Assembly: GCA_030430565.1 (NCBI GenBank)
Contig: JAUIKS010000003.1
Coordinates: forward strand, 434,001 to 498,000
Length of the DNA: 64,000 bases
DNA from: Polyangia bacterium
Lineage (GTDB): Bacteria > Myxococcota_A > Polyangia > Nannocystales > Nannocystaceae
Reading direction: 5' to 3'
Shown: in pieces, positions 27,175 to 36,259 of the stretch
How positions within the stretch are numbered: the first letter of the stretch is position 1
How the letters are laid out: every line of letters starts with the position of its first letter
Made by a program: the position numbers and the translations under genes
Notes under the pieces: generated by a model
What the model was told of the DNA's origin: nothing
Database searches by the model: none
Seen by the model: the letters and a program-made list of their open reading frames with translations, nothing else

Positions 27175-28125
27175 ATGTGCACCGGCACGAGAGCGCGATG
27201 TCGGCCGGCTGCGGTCACGGTCACGCTCGCGCTCGCGCTCGCGCCAGGGGTCATGGCGCTCGGCTGCGCCGTCACCAACGAGGACGAGTGGGTCAACCAG
27301 CAGACCGGCTCGGACGCCGATGATCCGCCGCCGCCGCCGCCGCCTGACCTGCCGCGCTTCGAGTGCGCGCCGGGCGAGGGAGACAGCCTGTTCGCGCAGC
27401 GCATCGCCCCGCTGCTGCAGACCGACCGGCCCTCGACCTGCAACCAGTGTCATCTCTCGGGCGTCGACCTGACGGCCTTCGTGCGCCCGACGCCCTGCCA
27501 GACCATGTCGTGCCTCGACGCGCGCGGGCTCGTCGATCTCGAGCGGCCCGACGAGAGCGTGATCTTGCAGTGGATCGCCCGCGCGACGCCCGACAGCGAG
27601 CTGATCACCGACGCGGTGATCGACGCGGAGTACGAGGGTTTCCTCGAGTGGATCGAGCAGGCCGCGCTGTGTGGCGTCTGTGAGGGGGCCGAGGTCCCGG
27701 AGGATCCCTGCGGCGAGGGCGACGCGCAGGAGGTCTGTGAGTTCGAAGACCCCGAGTCCGCGCCCGGCTTTGAGGACCCCGGCGACTGCAGCGAGCACAC
27801 GCGCGAGGCCGTGTTTCGCCACAAGGTCTACGCCTGGCGCGATCGCTGCTACCCGTGTCACTTCGACAGCTCGCCGCAGAAAGCGCCCAAGTGGATCACC
27901 ACGGGCTCGTGCTCGCTGGCCTCGCTCGCCACGCTCCGCAACGTGCAGCAGGGCGGGTTTCTGTCGCTCGAGCAGCCGGCGGCCAGCAAGCTCCTGCTGA
28001 AGCCGCTGGCGGAGGGCGCCGGCGGCGTCGAGCACGGCGGTCACGACAAGTTCGCGTCGGTCGATGACCCGGCGTATCAAGACTTTTTGTACTGGATCGA
28101 GAGAGAGGCCGCGTGCGCCCAATAA
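27175..28125 (+). CDS. Lipoprotein with two c-type heme motifs
   Basis: 316 residues. Lipobox VMALGC, a Pro run (PPPPPPP), then two CxxCH sites: CNQCH (about residue 93) and CYPCH (about 226). The order, with a Trp-rich FLEWIEQAALC after the first and FLYWIEREAAC after the second, suggests two repeated cytochrome-like halves. Likely an outer-membrane electron carrier. The final 13 bases overlap the start of the next gene, so the two are coupled. Confidence 0.87.
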   Translation: MCTGTRARCRPAAVTVTLALALAPGVMALGCAVTNEDEWVNQQTGSDADDPPPPPPPDLPRFECAPGEGDSLFAQRIAPLLQTDRPSTCNQCHLSGVDLTAFVRPTPCQTMSCLDARGLVDLERPDESVILQWIARATPDSELITDAVIDAEYEGFLEWIEQAALCGVCEGAEVPEDPCGEGDAQEVCEFEDPESAPGFEDPGDCSEHTREAVFRHKVYAWRDRCYPCHFDSSPQKAPKWITTGSCSLASLATLRNVQQGGFLSLEQPAASKLLLKPLAEGAGGVEHGGHDKFASVDDPAYQDFLYWIEREAACAQ

Positions 28126-28634
28126 TCACTCCTATCCGCGGCGTTATCCTGGGCGCCGCGTTCACGCTCGCCTGCTCCGGCGGCCCCGTGAGCACCACCA
28201 GCGACAGCGAGGCGACCGGGCACGAGACGCACGCGCACACCGAGGGGCACGAGCACACCGAGGGGCACGAGCACTCGACCGAGACGGAGCACGGGCACAC
28301 GACCGAGGGGCACGAGCACACGACCGCGCACGGCACGACCAGCGAGGGCACCGGTCACGGCGAGACGACCGGCGCGATCGAGTCGACCCCCGCGGGCTAC
28401 TGCTACTGCATGCTCGAGTTCTGCCACGACGAGTATCACGCGACCTGGGGCGACGATCACGTCGACTCCGAGATGATGTGCCTCGCCGAGGCCGAGGGGC
28501 TTCCCAGCGTCGGCATGGACGTCGACGCCGGCAACTCCCTCGAGTGCCGTCTGCACCACTGCCTCCTGGCCATGGCGAGCGGCGACACCTCGTCGTGCTC
28601 GAGCGCGCTCGGCATGGACGCCTGCCAGCCGTAG
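28113..28634 (+). CDS. His-rich small lipoprotein
   Basis: 173 residues from GTG 28113, inside the end of the diheme gene. Lipobox FTLAC. Residues 30-70 have repeated EGHEH/THAH units, about 15 histidines, a probable metal-binding stretch. A Cys-rich C-terminus (YCYCMLEFCHDEYH, CRLHHC, CSSALGMDAC) follows. The metal and the relation to the diheme protein are unknown; a metallochaperone or scavenging role is a guess from composition and coupling. Confidence 0.85.
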   Translation: MRPIITPIRGVILGAAFTLACSGGPVSTTSDSEATGHETHAHTEGHEHTEGHEHSTETEHGHTTEGHEHTTAHGTTSEGTGHGETTGAIESTPAGYCYCMLEFCHDEYHATWGDDHVDSEMMCLAEAEGLPSVGMDVDAGNSLECRLHHCLLAMASGDTSSCSSALGMDACQP

Positions 28635-28707
28635 TCGTGTGCGCACGGCCACGCGGCTCACGGGCCAGCGCCGTGTCAGGCGCGCGCGTAGGTGATATGA
28701 CGGGCGC

Positions 28708-29469
28708 GTGCCGGACTCCTTCGAGCTGTATCAGTACGCCCTGTGGTTCGTGTTGATCTTCGCCGCGGTCAACTTCGTGTTGCTGTGGTTCGTCGTCGCG
28801 CCCTACGGCCGTCACCTGCGCAAGGGCTGGGGCCCGACCCTGAACCCGCGGGTCGCCTGGATCTTGATGGAGGCGCCCTCGCCGATCGGCTTCGCGCTGG
28901 TGTTCTTCGCCTCCGCGCGCGCCTTCGAGCTCGTCCCGCTCACGCTCGCGGCGCTGTTCTTGGCCCACTACGTCTACCGCTCGTTCATCTACCCCTTCCG
29001 CACCCGCGGCGGCGCGCGCAAGCCCGTGCTGACCGTCAGCTTCGGCTCGGTCTTCAACATCTGTAACGGCTCGATCAACGCCTACGCGATCACCGAGCTC
29101 GCGCCTCACCTGCAGGCCTCGTGGCTGTACGACCCGCGGTTCCTGCTCGGCGTCGCGCTGTTCGGCTTTGGCTACGCCGTCAACCACCAAGCCGACGAGA
29201 TCCTCCGCTCGCTGCGCGCGCCCGGCGAGACCGGCTACAAGATCCCGTACGGCGGCTTCTACCGCTGGATTTCGTGCCCCAACTACTTCGGCGAGATCCT
29301 CGAGTGGGTCGGCTTCGCGCTCGCCGCCTGGACCCCGGCCGCCGCCGTGTTCGCGCTGTTCACCGCCTCCAACCTGGTGCCCAGGGCGGTCGCCCACCAC
29401 CGCTGGTATCACGAGAAGTTCTCGGGCTACCCGCGTGAGCGCCGGGCGGTGCTCCCCTTCTTGCTGTAG
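28708..29469 (+). CDS. Steroid 5-alpha-reductase family membrane enzyme
   Basis: 253 residues from GTG 28708. Six or seven hydrophobic segments. The C-terminal domain shows YKIPYGGFYRWISCPNYFGEI, EWVGFALAAW, and AHHRWYHEKFSGYPRERRA, which align with the NADPH-binding region of 3-oxo-5-alpha-steroid 4-dehydrogenases (established family pattern). Bacterial members reduce enone double bonds in steroid-like or other isoprenoid/fatty substrates. Inner membrane. Confidence 0.92.
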   Translation: MPDSFELYQYALWFVLIFAAVNFVLLWFVVAPYGRHLRKGWGPTLNPRVAWILMEAPSPIGFALVFFASARAFELVPLTLAALFLAHYVYRSFIYPFRTRGGARKPVLTVSFGSVFNICNGSINAYAITELAPHLQASWLYDPRFLLGVALFGFGYAVNHQADEILRSLRAPGETGYKIPYGGFYRWISCPNYFGEILEWVGFALAAWTPAAAVFALFTASNLVPRAVAHHRWYHEKFSGYPRERRAVLPFLL

Positions 29470-29516
29470 CGGCGAGCGGCGACCCGCGAAAATTTGAAAA
29501 AATTGCCTCGCGTGGA

Positions 29517-29538
29517 CCCCGGCACTAGCGTGCCGGGG
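29517..29538 (+). promoter_or_regulatory. Hairpin abutting the start codon of 29538-30188
   Basis: CCCCGGCAC/GTGCCGGGG, perfect 9-bp stem with TAGC loop, whose last base is the first base of the GTG start. It would occlude the ribosome site, or act as a terminator for the upstream reductase gene; there is no T tract after it. An AT-rich run lies just upstream (29487-29503). Confidence 0.5.
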
Positions 29539-30188
29539 TGAGCCTCTCGAACGCGCCTGAACCGTCCGCGCGCGCGCGCGCCCAGCGGTGGATCGCGCGT
29601 CACGCCTACCTGATCGTCGCGGCCGGCGCGTTGCTCGTGCTCTCGCGCACCGTCGAGTTCTCACCGCCCGAGCTGGTGCGCGTCGACCCCAGCGTCAGCG
29701 TCGACGCGCCCGCCGAGCTGGTCGGCGAGTTCCCCGAGCGCTCCTTCGACGAGCTGCCGGTCGATCCCCACGCGGTGCAGGTCCGGGCGACGCTCCGGCG
29801 CTACCAGGATCCGGCGATGCTCGCCGAGGGACCCGACATGGAGGCTGACGAGCGCGGCGTCGTGATCTCGCAGCCGGTCGTCACGACGCTGCTCGGGGTC
29901 AAGGCCGCGATCGATCAGACCGTGCGGCTCGAGGGCGGCAACCTGGCGGTCAACCTTACGGTCGCCGCGACGCCGCGGGTGGTGGACGACAGCGGGCGCG
30001 CGCTCGAGCTCGAGCACTCGATCCGCGTCGCGAGCGTGCGCGCCAAGAGCTGGCGCACGCGCGAGCGACGACGCGTGCATCTGCAGACGCGCGGGGTCTT
30101 GACCGGCGTCGAGGGGCGCGGGCACCGGATCGTGTTCGCGGTCGAGGAGCACCTCTTCAGCCTCGACCTCGAGCTGCAGCGCGGGTAA
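29538..30188 (+). CDS. Hypothetical protein with N-terminal membrane anchor
   Basis: 216 residues from GTG 29538. One hydrophobic segment near residues 25-40 (HAYLIVAAGALLVLS) then a soluble beta-rich domain (VQVRATLRRYQDPAML, VVTTLLGVKAAIDQTVRLEGGNLAV). Probably anchored in the inner membrane facing the periplasm. Family unrecognised. Convergent with the oxidoreductase gene that ends 19 bases away. Confidence 0.75.
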   Translation: MSLSNAPEPSARARAQRWIARHAYLIVAAGALLVLSRTVEFSPPELVRVDPSVSVDAPAELVGEFPERSFDELPVDPHAVQVRATLRRYQDPAMLAEGPDMEADERGVVISQPVVTTLLGVKAAIDQTVRLEGGNLAVNLTVAATPRVVDDSGRALELEHSIRVASVRAKSWRTRERRRVHLQTRGVLTGVEGRGHRIVFAVEEHLFSLDLELQRG

Positions 30189-30207
30189 CGACCCGCGAAC
30201 GCGCGAG

Positions 30208-31272
30208 CTACGGGTGCTCACCGAGCCGCTCGAGCAGCGTCTCGAGCGCGTCGCAGGGCAGCTGCTGCGCGCGGGCGCGGTCGCGGAAGGTCGTGATCAT
30301 CAGCCGGGTTTGGTCGCCGACCTTCGAAAAGTGGTAGCGGAGGTAGACCTCGAGATCGAAGGGCGCGAGCCTCGGCGCCAACACGCCGGCGATCCGCAGC
30401 ACCAGCGCGCTCGTGAACAGCGCGACCAGCCAGCGCATGTAGCCCGGGCGCGCGACCGCGGTCGCCTGGCGGATCGCGTCGCGGGCCAGCGCGCGGCCGG
30501 GCGGGGTCGTCAGTCGATGCAGTGACCACCCCGCGACCTCGAGCGCGGCGACGCCGGGGATCAGCATCGCCGAGCTGAAGGCCATGGTCTTGGGGACATC
30601 TTTCACCCGACGGGCCGGCCCGCCGCCGCGTCGCAGCGCCGCGACCACCGCGTCGACCCGCGCTCGCTCGCCGCTGAACAGGTTGGGGCCGAGCGGGGGC
30701 TCGTAGAACGCGACGCCCGGCGCGTCGCTCTTCACGGCCCGCCGCCGCGGAGCCCCGGGGAGCGGGTGCTGGTAGGCGGCGAAGCTGATCAGCCCGGTGA
30801 CGAGCTGCGACCCGGGCACGCGGTGCGTCAGGAACGCGCGGTCACCGAGGTCGGGCTGCAAGCTGACGATCGTCGCGTCGCCGATCGCCGGCAGCAGCGC
30901 GTCGAGCCATGACGGCGCCTCGGGGGAGTCGGCGCCGCCGCGCAGCCCGGTCGAGGACACGCACAGCCAGACCTGATCCCAGCGGCGCGCGGCGACCTCA
31001 TCGCTGCTCGTGAGCAGCTCCAGGTCGCGCAGCGGGTGCCCGCGACCACGTCCGCGGCCGCGCAGCGGGTAGAGCACGAATCCCGCTCGGCAGGCCTCGA
31101 GGTGCTTCGGCTTCACCAGCAGCGAGACCCGCGCGCCGCCGCGAACCATGTAGTGGGCGTAGACCTGCCCGACCGCGCCCGCGCCGACGACGAGCACACG
31201 AGGGGCTGACGCGCCGACGTCCTCGCGCTGGGCGGGAGCCTCTCGAGCCGGGGATTCTGCAGCGCTGCGCAC
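30208..31272 (-). CDS. Ketopantoate reductase-like (ApbA/PanE family) oxidoreductase
   Basis: 354 residues from GTG 31272. N-terminal Rossmann domain with VLVVGAGAVGQVYAHYM and a C-terminal helical domain. The usual PanE catalytic Lys and Glu cannot be assigned with confidence and the C-terminal domain is longer than in PanE (about 300 residues), so this is probably a paralogue acting on another 2-oxo acid or ketone rather than true ketopantoate reductase. Confidence 0.8.
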   Translation of the reverse strand: MRSAAESPAREAPAQREDVGASAPRVLVVGAGAVGQVYAHYMVRGGARVSLLVKPKHLEACRAGFVLYPLRGRGRGRGHPLRDLELLTSSDEVAARRWDQVWLCVSSTGLRGGADSPEAPSWLDALLPAIGDATIVSLQPDLGDRAFLTHRVPGSQLVTGLISFAAYQHPLPGAPRRRAVKSDAPGVAFYEPPLGPNLFSGERARVDAVVAALRRGGGPARRVKDVPKTMAFSSAMLIPGVAALEVAGWSLHRLTTPPGRALARDAIRQATAVARPGYMRWLVALFTSALVLRIAGVLAPRLAPFDLEVYLRYHFSKVGDQTRLMITTFRDRARAQQLPCDALETLLERLGEHP

Positions 31273-31435
31273 CGCCGCATCGTGGACCGTCGCGCCCGTC
31301 GCGTCTAGCGGCCCGTGGCGAAAGTCCGCGGGACTCGGCAGCCGCGCTCCTGCGGGCTGCTACGATGCTCTAGTCACGCGTGCCCCTCTCCTGGGGCGGC
31401 GAAGCGATACGGACTCCAAGGAAGGACCGGCGAAC

Positions 31436-31813
31436 ATGCAACTCGGCGCATTCTCTGTCAGCCTCACCGTCAAGGACCTCGGCCGCTCGCGGCAATTTTA
31501 TCAAAAGCTCGGCTTCACCGTCGTCGGCGGCGATCAGGACCAGAAGTGGCTGATCCTCCGCAACGGCACCACGACGATCGGCCTGTTCGAAGGCATGTTC
31601 GACCGCAACATGCTGACCTTTAATCCAGGCTGGAGCCCCGAGGCCGAGCGGGTCGACGGTGGTTTTAAAGATGTCCGCTCGATCCGTCGCGAGCTCGAGG
31701 CGCTCGGCGTCGAGGTCGCCGACGGCAACACCGAGGAGCGCGACGAGGGCCCGGCGCACATCGTGATCCGCGATCCAGACGGCAACCCGATCTTGATCGA
31801 CCAGCACGTCTAG
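31436..31813 (+). CDS. VOC (glyoxalase/bleomycin-resistance fold) family protein
   Basis: 125 residues, two beta-alpha-beta-beta-beta modules: AFSVSLTVKDLGRSRQFYQKLGF then LEALGVEV and HIVIRDPDGNPILI. A single VOC unit that usually dimerises around a metal. Conserved metal ligands are not all recognisable, so enzyme versus binding protein is open. Its stop overlaps the stop of the convergent gene by 4 bases. Confidence 0.9.
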   Translation: MQLGAFSVSLTVKDLGRSRQFYQKLGFTVVGGDQDQKWLILRNGTTTIGLFEGMFDRNMLTFNPGWSPEAERVDGGFKDVRSIRRELEALGVEVADGNTEERDEGPAHIVIRDPDGNPILIDQHV

Positions 31814-32526
31814 GTGCTCGTCGCCATCAGCGCGCGCGCGAGCGCGAGCGCGAGGATAGCGACGGCCGCGGCGATCGTGACCCGCAGGCGCCAGCGATCG
31901 CGCGCGCGCGTCGACCTGCGGGGCACGAGCCGGCTCTTGCTCACGCGCGTCGTCGACGACTCGCTGCGCCAGCGAAGTGAGCCGTCCGGCTTGAGCTCGA
32001 GGATCGCGCGCGTGAGCGGCACCTCGCCGGAGACGCGGACCAGCGGGCCGCTCGGCGAAGGCTCGTGCTCGCTGGGGTCGCGCGCGGCGATGTCGAGCAG
32101 AGGCTCGAGCGGGCGCTCATCGAGGTAGGTCAGCACGAGCCGGAGCGCGCCGTCGGGGTCACGCGCGGGCGGCTCGATCCGCGGCGCGTGCTCCCCCTCG
32201 CGCTCGTAGCTGGAGGACGTCTTAAACGCGATCGTCGGCAGCTCCGCGAAGCGCACGACCAGGCCGAGCAGCGCGTCGTACCACTCTGGGTGCGCGCGCA
32301 GGTCGATCGCGCGCAGGTACTCGGCGAGCGCCTCGAGGCCCTCGCCGCCGGTGTACACCCGACCCCCGTAGACGATCGCCTCGCCGTAGTTGTCCGGGCT
32401 GAGCGCGAAGCGGAAGCGGTGCGGCGGGTGCTCCGTCATCGGCTGCAGCAGGTGCAGCTCGCCGTGGTCGCGGCAGCGCTCTCGCAAGCGGCGCTCGGCC
32501 TCGGCCCACTCGACGCGCGACTCCAT
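31810..32526 (-). CDS. Hypothetical protein with C-terminal transmembrane tail
   Basis: 238 residues from ATG 32526, preceded by three copies of a TGAGGTCATC unit holding the ribosome site. The soluble domain (about 1-200) is mixed alpha/beta (RFRFALSPDNYGEAIVYGGRVYTGG-type stretches) and the last 20 residues before the end form a hydrophobic tail (TIAAAVAILALALARALM), so it may be tail-anchored. Unrecognised. Confidence 0.75.
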   Translation of the reverse strand: MESRVEWAEAERRLRERCRDHGELHLLQPMTEHPPHRFRFALSPDNYGEAIVYGGRVYTGGEGLEALAEYLRAIDLRAHPEWYDALLGLVVRFAELPTIAFKTSSSYEREGEHAPRIEPPARDPDGALRLVLTYLDERPLEPLLDIAARDPSEHEPSPSGPLVRVSGEVPLTRAILELKPDGSLRWRSESSTTRVSKSRLVPRRSTRARDRWRLRVTIAAAVAILALALARALMATST

Positions 32527-32527
32527 G

Positions 32528-32557
32528 GATGACCTCAGATGACCTCAGATGACCTAA
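32528..32557 (-). repeat. Triplicated 10-bp unit carrying a ribosome-binding site
   Basis: Three direct copies of GATGACCTCA (last one ends AA) directly upstream of ATG 32526; on the mRNA strand this is TGAGGTCATC three times, each containing an AGGT core. The copy nearest the start gives the ribosome site; the rest are spares or slippage products. Confidence 0.7.
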
Positions 32558-32642
32558 GCGACAGCCTACACCACGCGCAGCATCGAGCCGCGCGCGCTGT
32601 TTCGCTCGCCGGGCGTGGGGCGCCGCGTGTTACAACCGCTGC

Positions 32643-33125
32643 ATGGTGAAGACGCGTCGGCTGGCACGGAGAGGGCGATGGACGTGGACGCTGCTGCTGG
32701 CGCTCGGGCTCGTCGCCCCGACCTCCGGCTGCAAGAAGTCGGGGGACTCCACGCCGCCGGAGACCGCGGACGCGGGCGAGCCCGGCGGCCAGGACGACGA
32801 GGAGGGCGAGCTCGAGGAGCTCGAGGAGGACCCCTACCTCAACCCCTCCAACTTCATCACGGTGGTCGAGGGCAAGATGGACGAGATCGACGCCTGCTAC
32901 GCCGAGACCGCCGGCAAAGAGGCGGAGCAGCCGACCGGGCGGGTCAAGGCGACCGTCGTGATCGACCGCGACGGCGTGGTCAAGGACGTCACCTACGACG
33001 ATCAGCGCAGCGACCTCAAGCACGACGGCCTCTACGCGTGCATCAAAGAGAAGGTCATGACGTGGCAGTTCCCCACCAGCCTCGGCGAGCTCGATCAGCC
33101 GATGCCCTACACCTTCAAGTTCTAG
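32643..33125 (+). CDS. Lipoprotein of the AgmX/PglI type (TonB-like C-terminal domain)
   Basis: 160 residues. Signal with lipobox APTSGC, acidic linker (DDEEGELEELEEDP), then a domain of about 95 residues with IDACYAETAGK, TGRVKATVVIDRDGVVKDVTY and YACIKEKVMTWQFP. This matches the energy-transducer-like C-terminal domain described in myxobacterial gliding/secretion proteins such as AgmX and PglI. Probably periplasmic. Confidence 0.85.
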   Translation: MVKTRRLARRGRWTWTLLLALGLVAPTSGCKKSGDSTPPETADAGEPGGQDDEEGELEELEEDPYLNPSNFITVVEGKMDEIDACYAETAGKEAEQPTGRVKATVVIDRDGVVKDVTYDDQRSDLKHDGLYACIKEKVMTWQFPTSLGELDQPMPYTFKF

Positions 33126-33233
33126 GTCCGCGCGGCGCGGCGCCGGGGGCGGCGCGCGATAACCTGCGGTGATGGCAGCTATCACGGCGACGGCGAGCTG
33201 GCGCCGACGCGGTTGATATGCTCCCGCGTAGAT

Positions 33234-34946
33234 ATGAACGAAAAGACATGTCTAACGATATGTGTCGCGGGCGCGCTGGCGACGGCGCTGTTGACCCTAT
33301 CCGCGTGCGGCGACGACGGGGGCGGCGACACGGACGAGACGAAGAGCGCGGACGCGAGCGAGACCGAGGCCACGGTCGGCGCCAGCTCCGGCTCCACGAG
33401 CGCCAGCCCGACCGCGACCGGCGACGGAGACGGCGACGGCGACGGAGACGGAGATGGTGACGGAGACGGCGACGGAGACGGCGACGGAGACGGAGACGGC
33501 GACGGAGACGGAGACGGAGACGGAGACGGTGACGGAGACGGCGAGAGCGTGCAGGTCGAGCTGCACCCGCAGCCGGGCGTGACCGGCAGCCAGCGGGTCA
33601 ACTTCGCGCTCCCGCTCGCGCCGGGGCAGCTCGCGGGCGACGCCGATCAGCAGGTCATCGTCCGCGCCGATGACGTCGAGCTGGCGAGCTTTCGTCGCGG
33701 GCTCGCGTGGCACCCCGACGGCAGCCTCCGCAGCGTGCAGCTCCAGGTCGACGTCGACGTCGACGCGGTCTCGAGCCTCGAGCTCCAGCTCGCGGTCGCG
33801 CCCGGCGAGCCCGCGCTCGACGAGGCCCCGGTCGTCGACACGCTCGTCGTCGCGGACGGCAGCGAGGGCCCGCGCGTGTGGACGACGATCCCCGCGAGCT
33901 GGCTCGCGGCCTCGGGCGTCGTCGGGCCGATGCGGACGGCCGCGGCCGACGCGGGCGCTCCCGCTGCTGCCTGGGACGCGCTGTGTGACTACGAGAGCTA
34001 CGACGTCGACGCCTTCCTCGCCGAGATGCAGACCGGCGCGGTGTGGCTCTACGACCGCGGCACCACGCACTACCGCGGCTACGCGCGCGGCGGGCAGCTG
34101 ACGCGGCTCGCGACCGCGTACCGCGAGACCGCGATCTACCGGGCGGGGCTGACCGGCGAGGGCGTCGACACCGACATCCCGGTCCCGGACAAGGCCGGGA
34201 ACGCGATGTACTTCTACGCGCAGAACCTGGCGATCCACTACATGCTCACCGGCGACGATCGCTTCCGCGAGTCGGCCGAGGACATCGGCGCGGCGATGTC
34301 GGCGCTGTGGTCGAGCCCGGGCTACGCCGGCGGCGCCGACTTCTGGACCGAGCGCCACGCCGGCTTCGCGCTGCTCGCCTACGTCTGGGCGGCCGCGGTC
34401 AGTGATGACCAGAAGGACATGTTCATGGCGCTCGCCGACGAGGCCGTGCTCGCCTACCTCGAGCTCCAGGAGGCGGGCTACCCCGGCGCGGCCGACGACG
34501 CGCGCTGCTTCCGGCACCACGCCGACGCCCACGGCGAGCCCTACGGCTACTGGGGCTGCAGCCCGTGGAAGAGCGCGATCCTGGCGGATGGCCTCGACGC
34601 CTACGCGCGCCAGCGGCCGGGCAGCGCGGAGGCGGACCTGGCCCATGAGTCATTGCGACGCCTGGCGAGGATCGTCGCCGCCGAGGGCCGCGACGGCGAG
34701 GGCAAGCCGTATTACTGGATGGGGCCCGGCGAGGGCCAGGACGAGCTCGACGACTACGACGAGCACTGGGGCGAGAGCGCCTACGTGCTGGCGATCGGCA
34801 GCGCGCTGGGCGGGGGACCCGAGCTGGAGCAGGGCGCGCTCGAGCTGATCGAGGGCATGGCGACCTACGGCTCGGCGCCGCACATGCGCAGCTTCAACTG
34901 GCAGTGCCGCTCGGCCGTGGCGGCCTCGTGGTTCCTCGCGCCGTAG
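33234..34946 (+). CDS. Lipoprotein with long (Gly-Asp)n linker and helical toroid-like domain
   Basis: 570 residues from ATG 33234, which gives a good lipoprotein signal ([11 protein letters not shown]). Linker residues 40-105 include about 20 Gly-Asp dipeptides (DNA 33421-33540). Residues 115-230 are beta-rich ([19 protein letters not shown]). The rest is helical with Trp/Tyr-rich repeats ([52 protein letters not shown]), resembling a glycan-lyase or hydrolase toroid. Surface location and polysaccharide binding are inferred; the active site is unassigned. Confidence 0.84.
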   Translation: MNEKTCLTICVAGALATALLTLSACGDDGGGDTDETKSADASETEATVGASSGSTSASPTATGDGDGDGDGDGDGDGDGDGDGDGDGDGDGDGDGDGDGDGDGESVQVELHPQPGVTGSQRVNFALPLAPGQLAGDADQQVIVRADDVELASFRRGLAWHPDGSLRSVQLQVDVDVDAVSSLELQLAVAPGEPALDEAPVVDTLVVADGSEGPRVWTTIPASWLAASGVVGPMRTAAADAGAPAAAWDALCDYESYDVDAFLAEMQTGAVWLYDRGTTHYRGYARGGQLTRLATAYRETAIYRAGLTGEGVDTDIPVPDKAGNAMYFYAQNLAIHYMLTGDDRFRESAEDIGAAMSALWSSPGYAGGADFWTERHAGFALLAYVWAAAVSDDQKDMFMALADEAVLAYLELQEAGYPGAADDARCFRHHADAHGEPYGYWGCSPWKSAILADGLDAYARQRPGSAEADLAHESLRRLARIVAAEGRDGEGKPYYWMGPGEGQDELDDYDEHWGESAYVLAIGSALGGGPELEQGALELIEGMATYGSAPHMRSFNWQCRSAVAASWFLAP

Positions 34947-34955
34947 GAGCGGCGG

Positions 34956-36149
34956 TCACTGACACGCCATGATGTCGGGGTTCGGCTCGCTCGCGCCCGG
35001 GTCCACGCAGACGCCGTCGGGGGACGTCTCGTGGGTGAAGCAGTCCCCGGGGTTCTCGTCGCAGTAGCCCTGGCACTTGTCGACGTTGCACGAGCGCCAG
35101 TTGAGCGTGTGGAAGTTCGAGTCCTTCGCCTTGCCCCAGAAGAAGGTCTGGCAGCCGTGCGCGACGATCGGCCCGCAGTGACCCTGGCAGCGCATGATCC
35201 CGTCCTCGTCCGGCGCCCGCTCGCTGATGAAGGCGTCGATGACGTCGGCGCAGGTCGCCCCGCCGCCCTCGCCCTGGACGTTCTCCCCGCAGCGCCCGAA
35301 CGATGCGTGCGCCCCGTTCTCCGAGTCGAACTGCGCCTCAGAGTTCGCGCACTCGTGGCACGCCGTGCACTCCACCATCGGCGGCAGCCCGGCCGGCGGG
35401 CACTCGACCCAGCCCTCCTCGCAGGCGCGCTTGCGCCAGTAGTTGATCCGCTCGACGCAGCTCGTGCCGTCGGTGTCCCAGGTCGCGAGCGTGGTGTTGT
35501 GCGGCGGGCACTCCCACTCGCAGGCCTGGTCGAGCGCCTTCGGCACGCAGGGGCACACCGCCGCGTAGCGCTCGCCGAAGCAGTTGGCGTTGCCCGGGTG
35601 GGTGTCGCACGAGAGCTGGCTCTCCTTCGGGAAGAAGCACGACTTCTGCCCCTCCTCGTCGGTGTCGATCGACACGAGGTACAGCCCGGTCGCGGGCGCC
35701 TCGGGCCACCAGCAGCCGCCCTCTTTGCACTTAAAGCCCAGGCCCTCGGCGACCGGCGTGAAGCTGGCGATGTCGGGGTAGTCGACCGCGCGGCCGTGAT
35801 CGCAGGCGTTGAACTCGCAGTTGTCCCCGAGCGCGTCCTCGCAGACCGCCTTGCAGCTCGGGCCGTTGATGTTGCCGTCGTCCTTCATCACCCACACGAC
35901 GTCGTTGTCTGGGTCGGGCCAGCAGGTGAAGCCGGGCGCGCAGTGGGTGCCGTCCGGGAGCAGCGAGCCCGTCTCGCTCTCGGCCGCGGACGTGCCCGCG
36001 GACGTGCCCGCGGACGTGCTCGCGGCCGTGCCCGCGGACGTGCTCGCGGCCGTCGTCGTGGTGTCGGTGTCCTCGGGAGCCGAGGGGGCCGGGCACGCGG
36101 TGAGCGAGCCGACGATGATGATGAGGGCGGTGAGCGTGACGCGTCGCAT
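34956..36149 (-). CDS. Large Cys-rich lipoprotein
   Basis: 397 residues from ATG 36149 (ATG 36161 is 4 codons upstream). Lipobox GSLTAC, a Thr/Ser/Ala linker with TSAGT repeats, then about 330 residues with more than 35 cysteines (CEDALGDNCEFNACDHG, CWWPEAP, CEWECPPHN, ECTACHEC, CNVDKCQGYCDENPGDC), probably many disulfides. CTACHECAN contains one CxxCH, so heme cannot be excluded, although it looks like part of the disulfide pattern. Convergent with the polysaccharide-type lipoprotein gene. Function unknown. Confidence 0.85.
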   Translation of the reverse strand: MRRVTLTALIIIVGSLTACPAPSAPEDTDTTTTAASTSAGTAASTSAGTSAGTSAAESETGSLLPDGTHCAPGFTCWPDPDNDVVWVMKDDGNINGPSCKAVCEDALGDNCEFNACDHGRAVDYPDIASFTPVAEGLGFKCKEGGCWWPEAPATGLYLVSIDTDEEGQKSCFFPKESQLSCDTHPGNANCFGERYAAVCPCVPKALDQACEWECPPHNTTLATWDTDGTSCVERINYWRKRACEEGWVECPPAGLPPMVECTACHECANSEAQFDSENGAHASFGRCGENVQGEGGGATCADVIDAFISERAPDEDGIMRCQGHCGPIVAHGCQTFFWGKAKDSNFHTLNWRSCNVDKCQGYCDENPGDCFTHETSPDGVCVDPGASEPNPDIMACQ

Positions 36150-36259
36150 CGCTGCGTCCATGCTGCCGGAGCGGCGCGAGCGGGTCCATCGCGACGCGGG
36201 GCGGCCCCGCCGCCGATTGTTTAAGATGTCTCTTGGGACCTGTTCGTTGGAGCGAGCGC

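Noticed and set aside
33421-33540. Repeated hexamers taken as a CRISPR or tandem-repeat array
   Set aside because: They encode a Gly-Asp spacer in frame inside a lipoprotein; there are no unique spacers.
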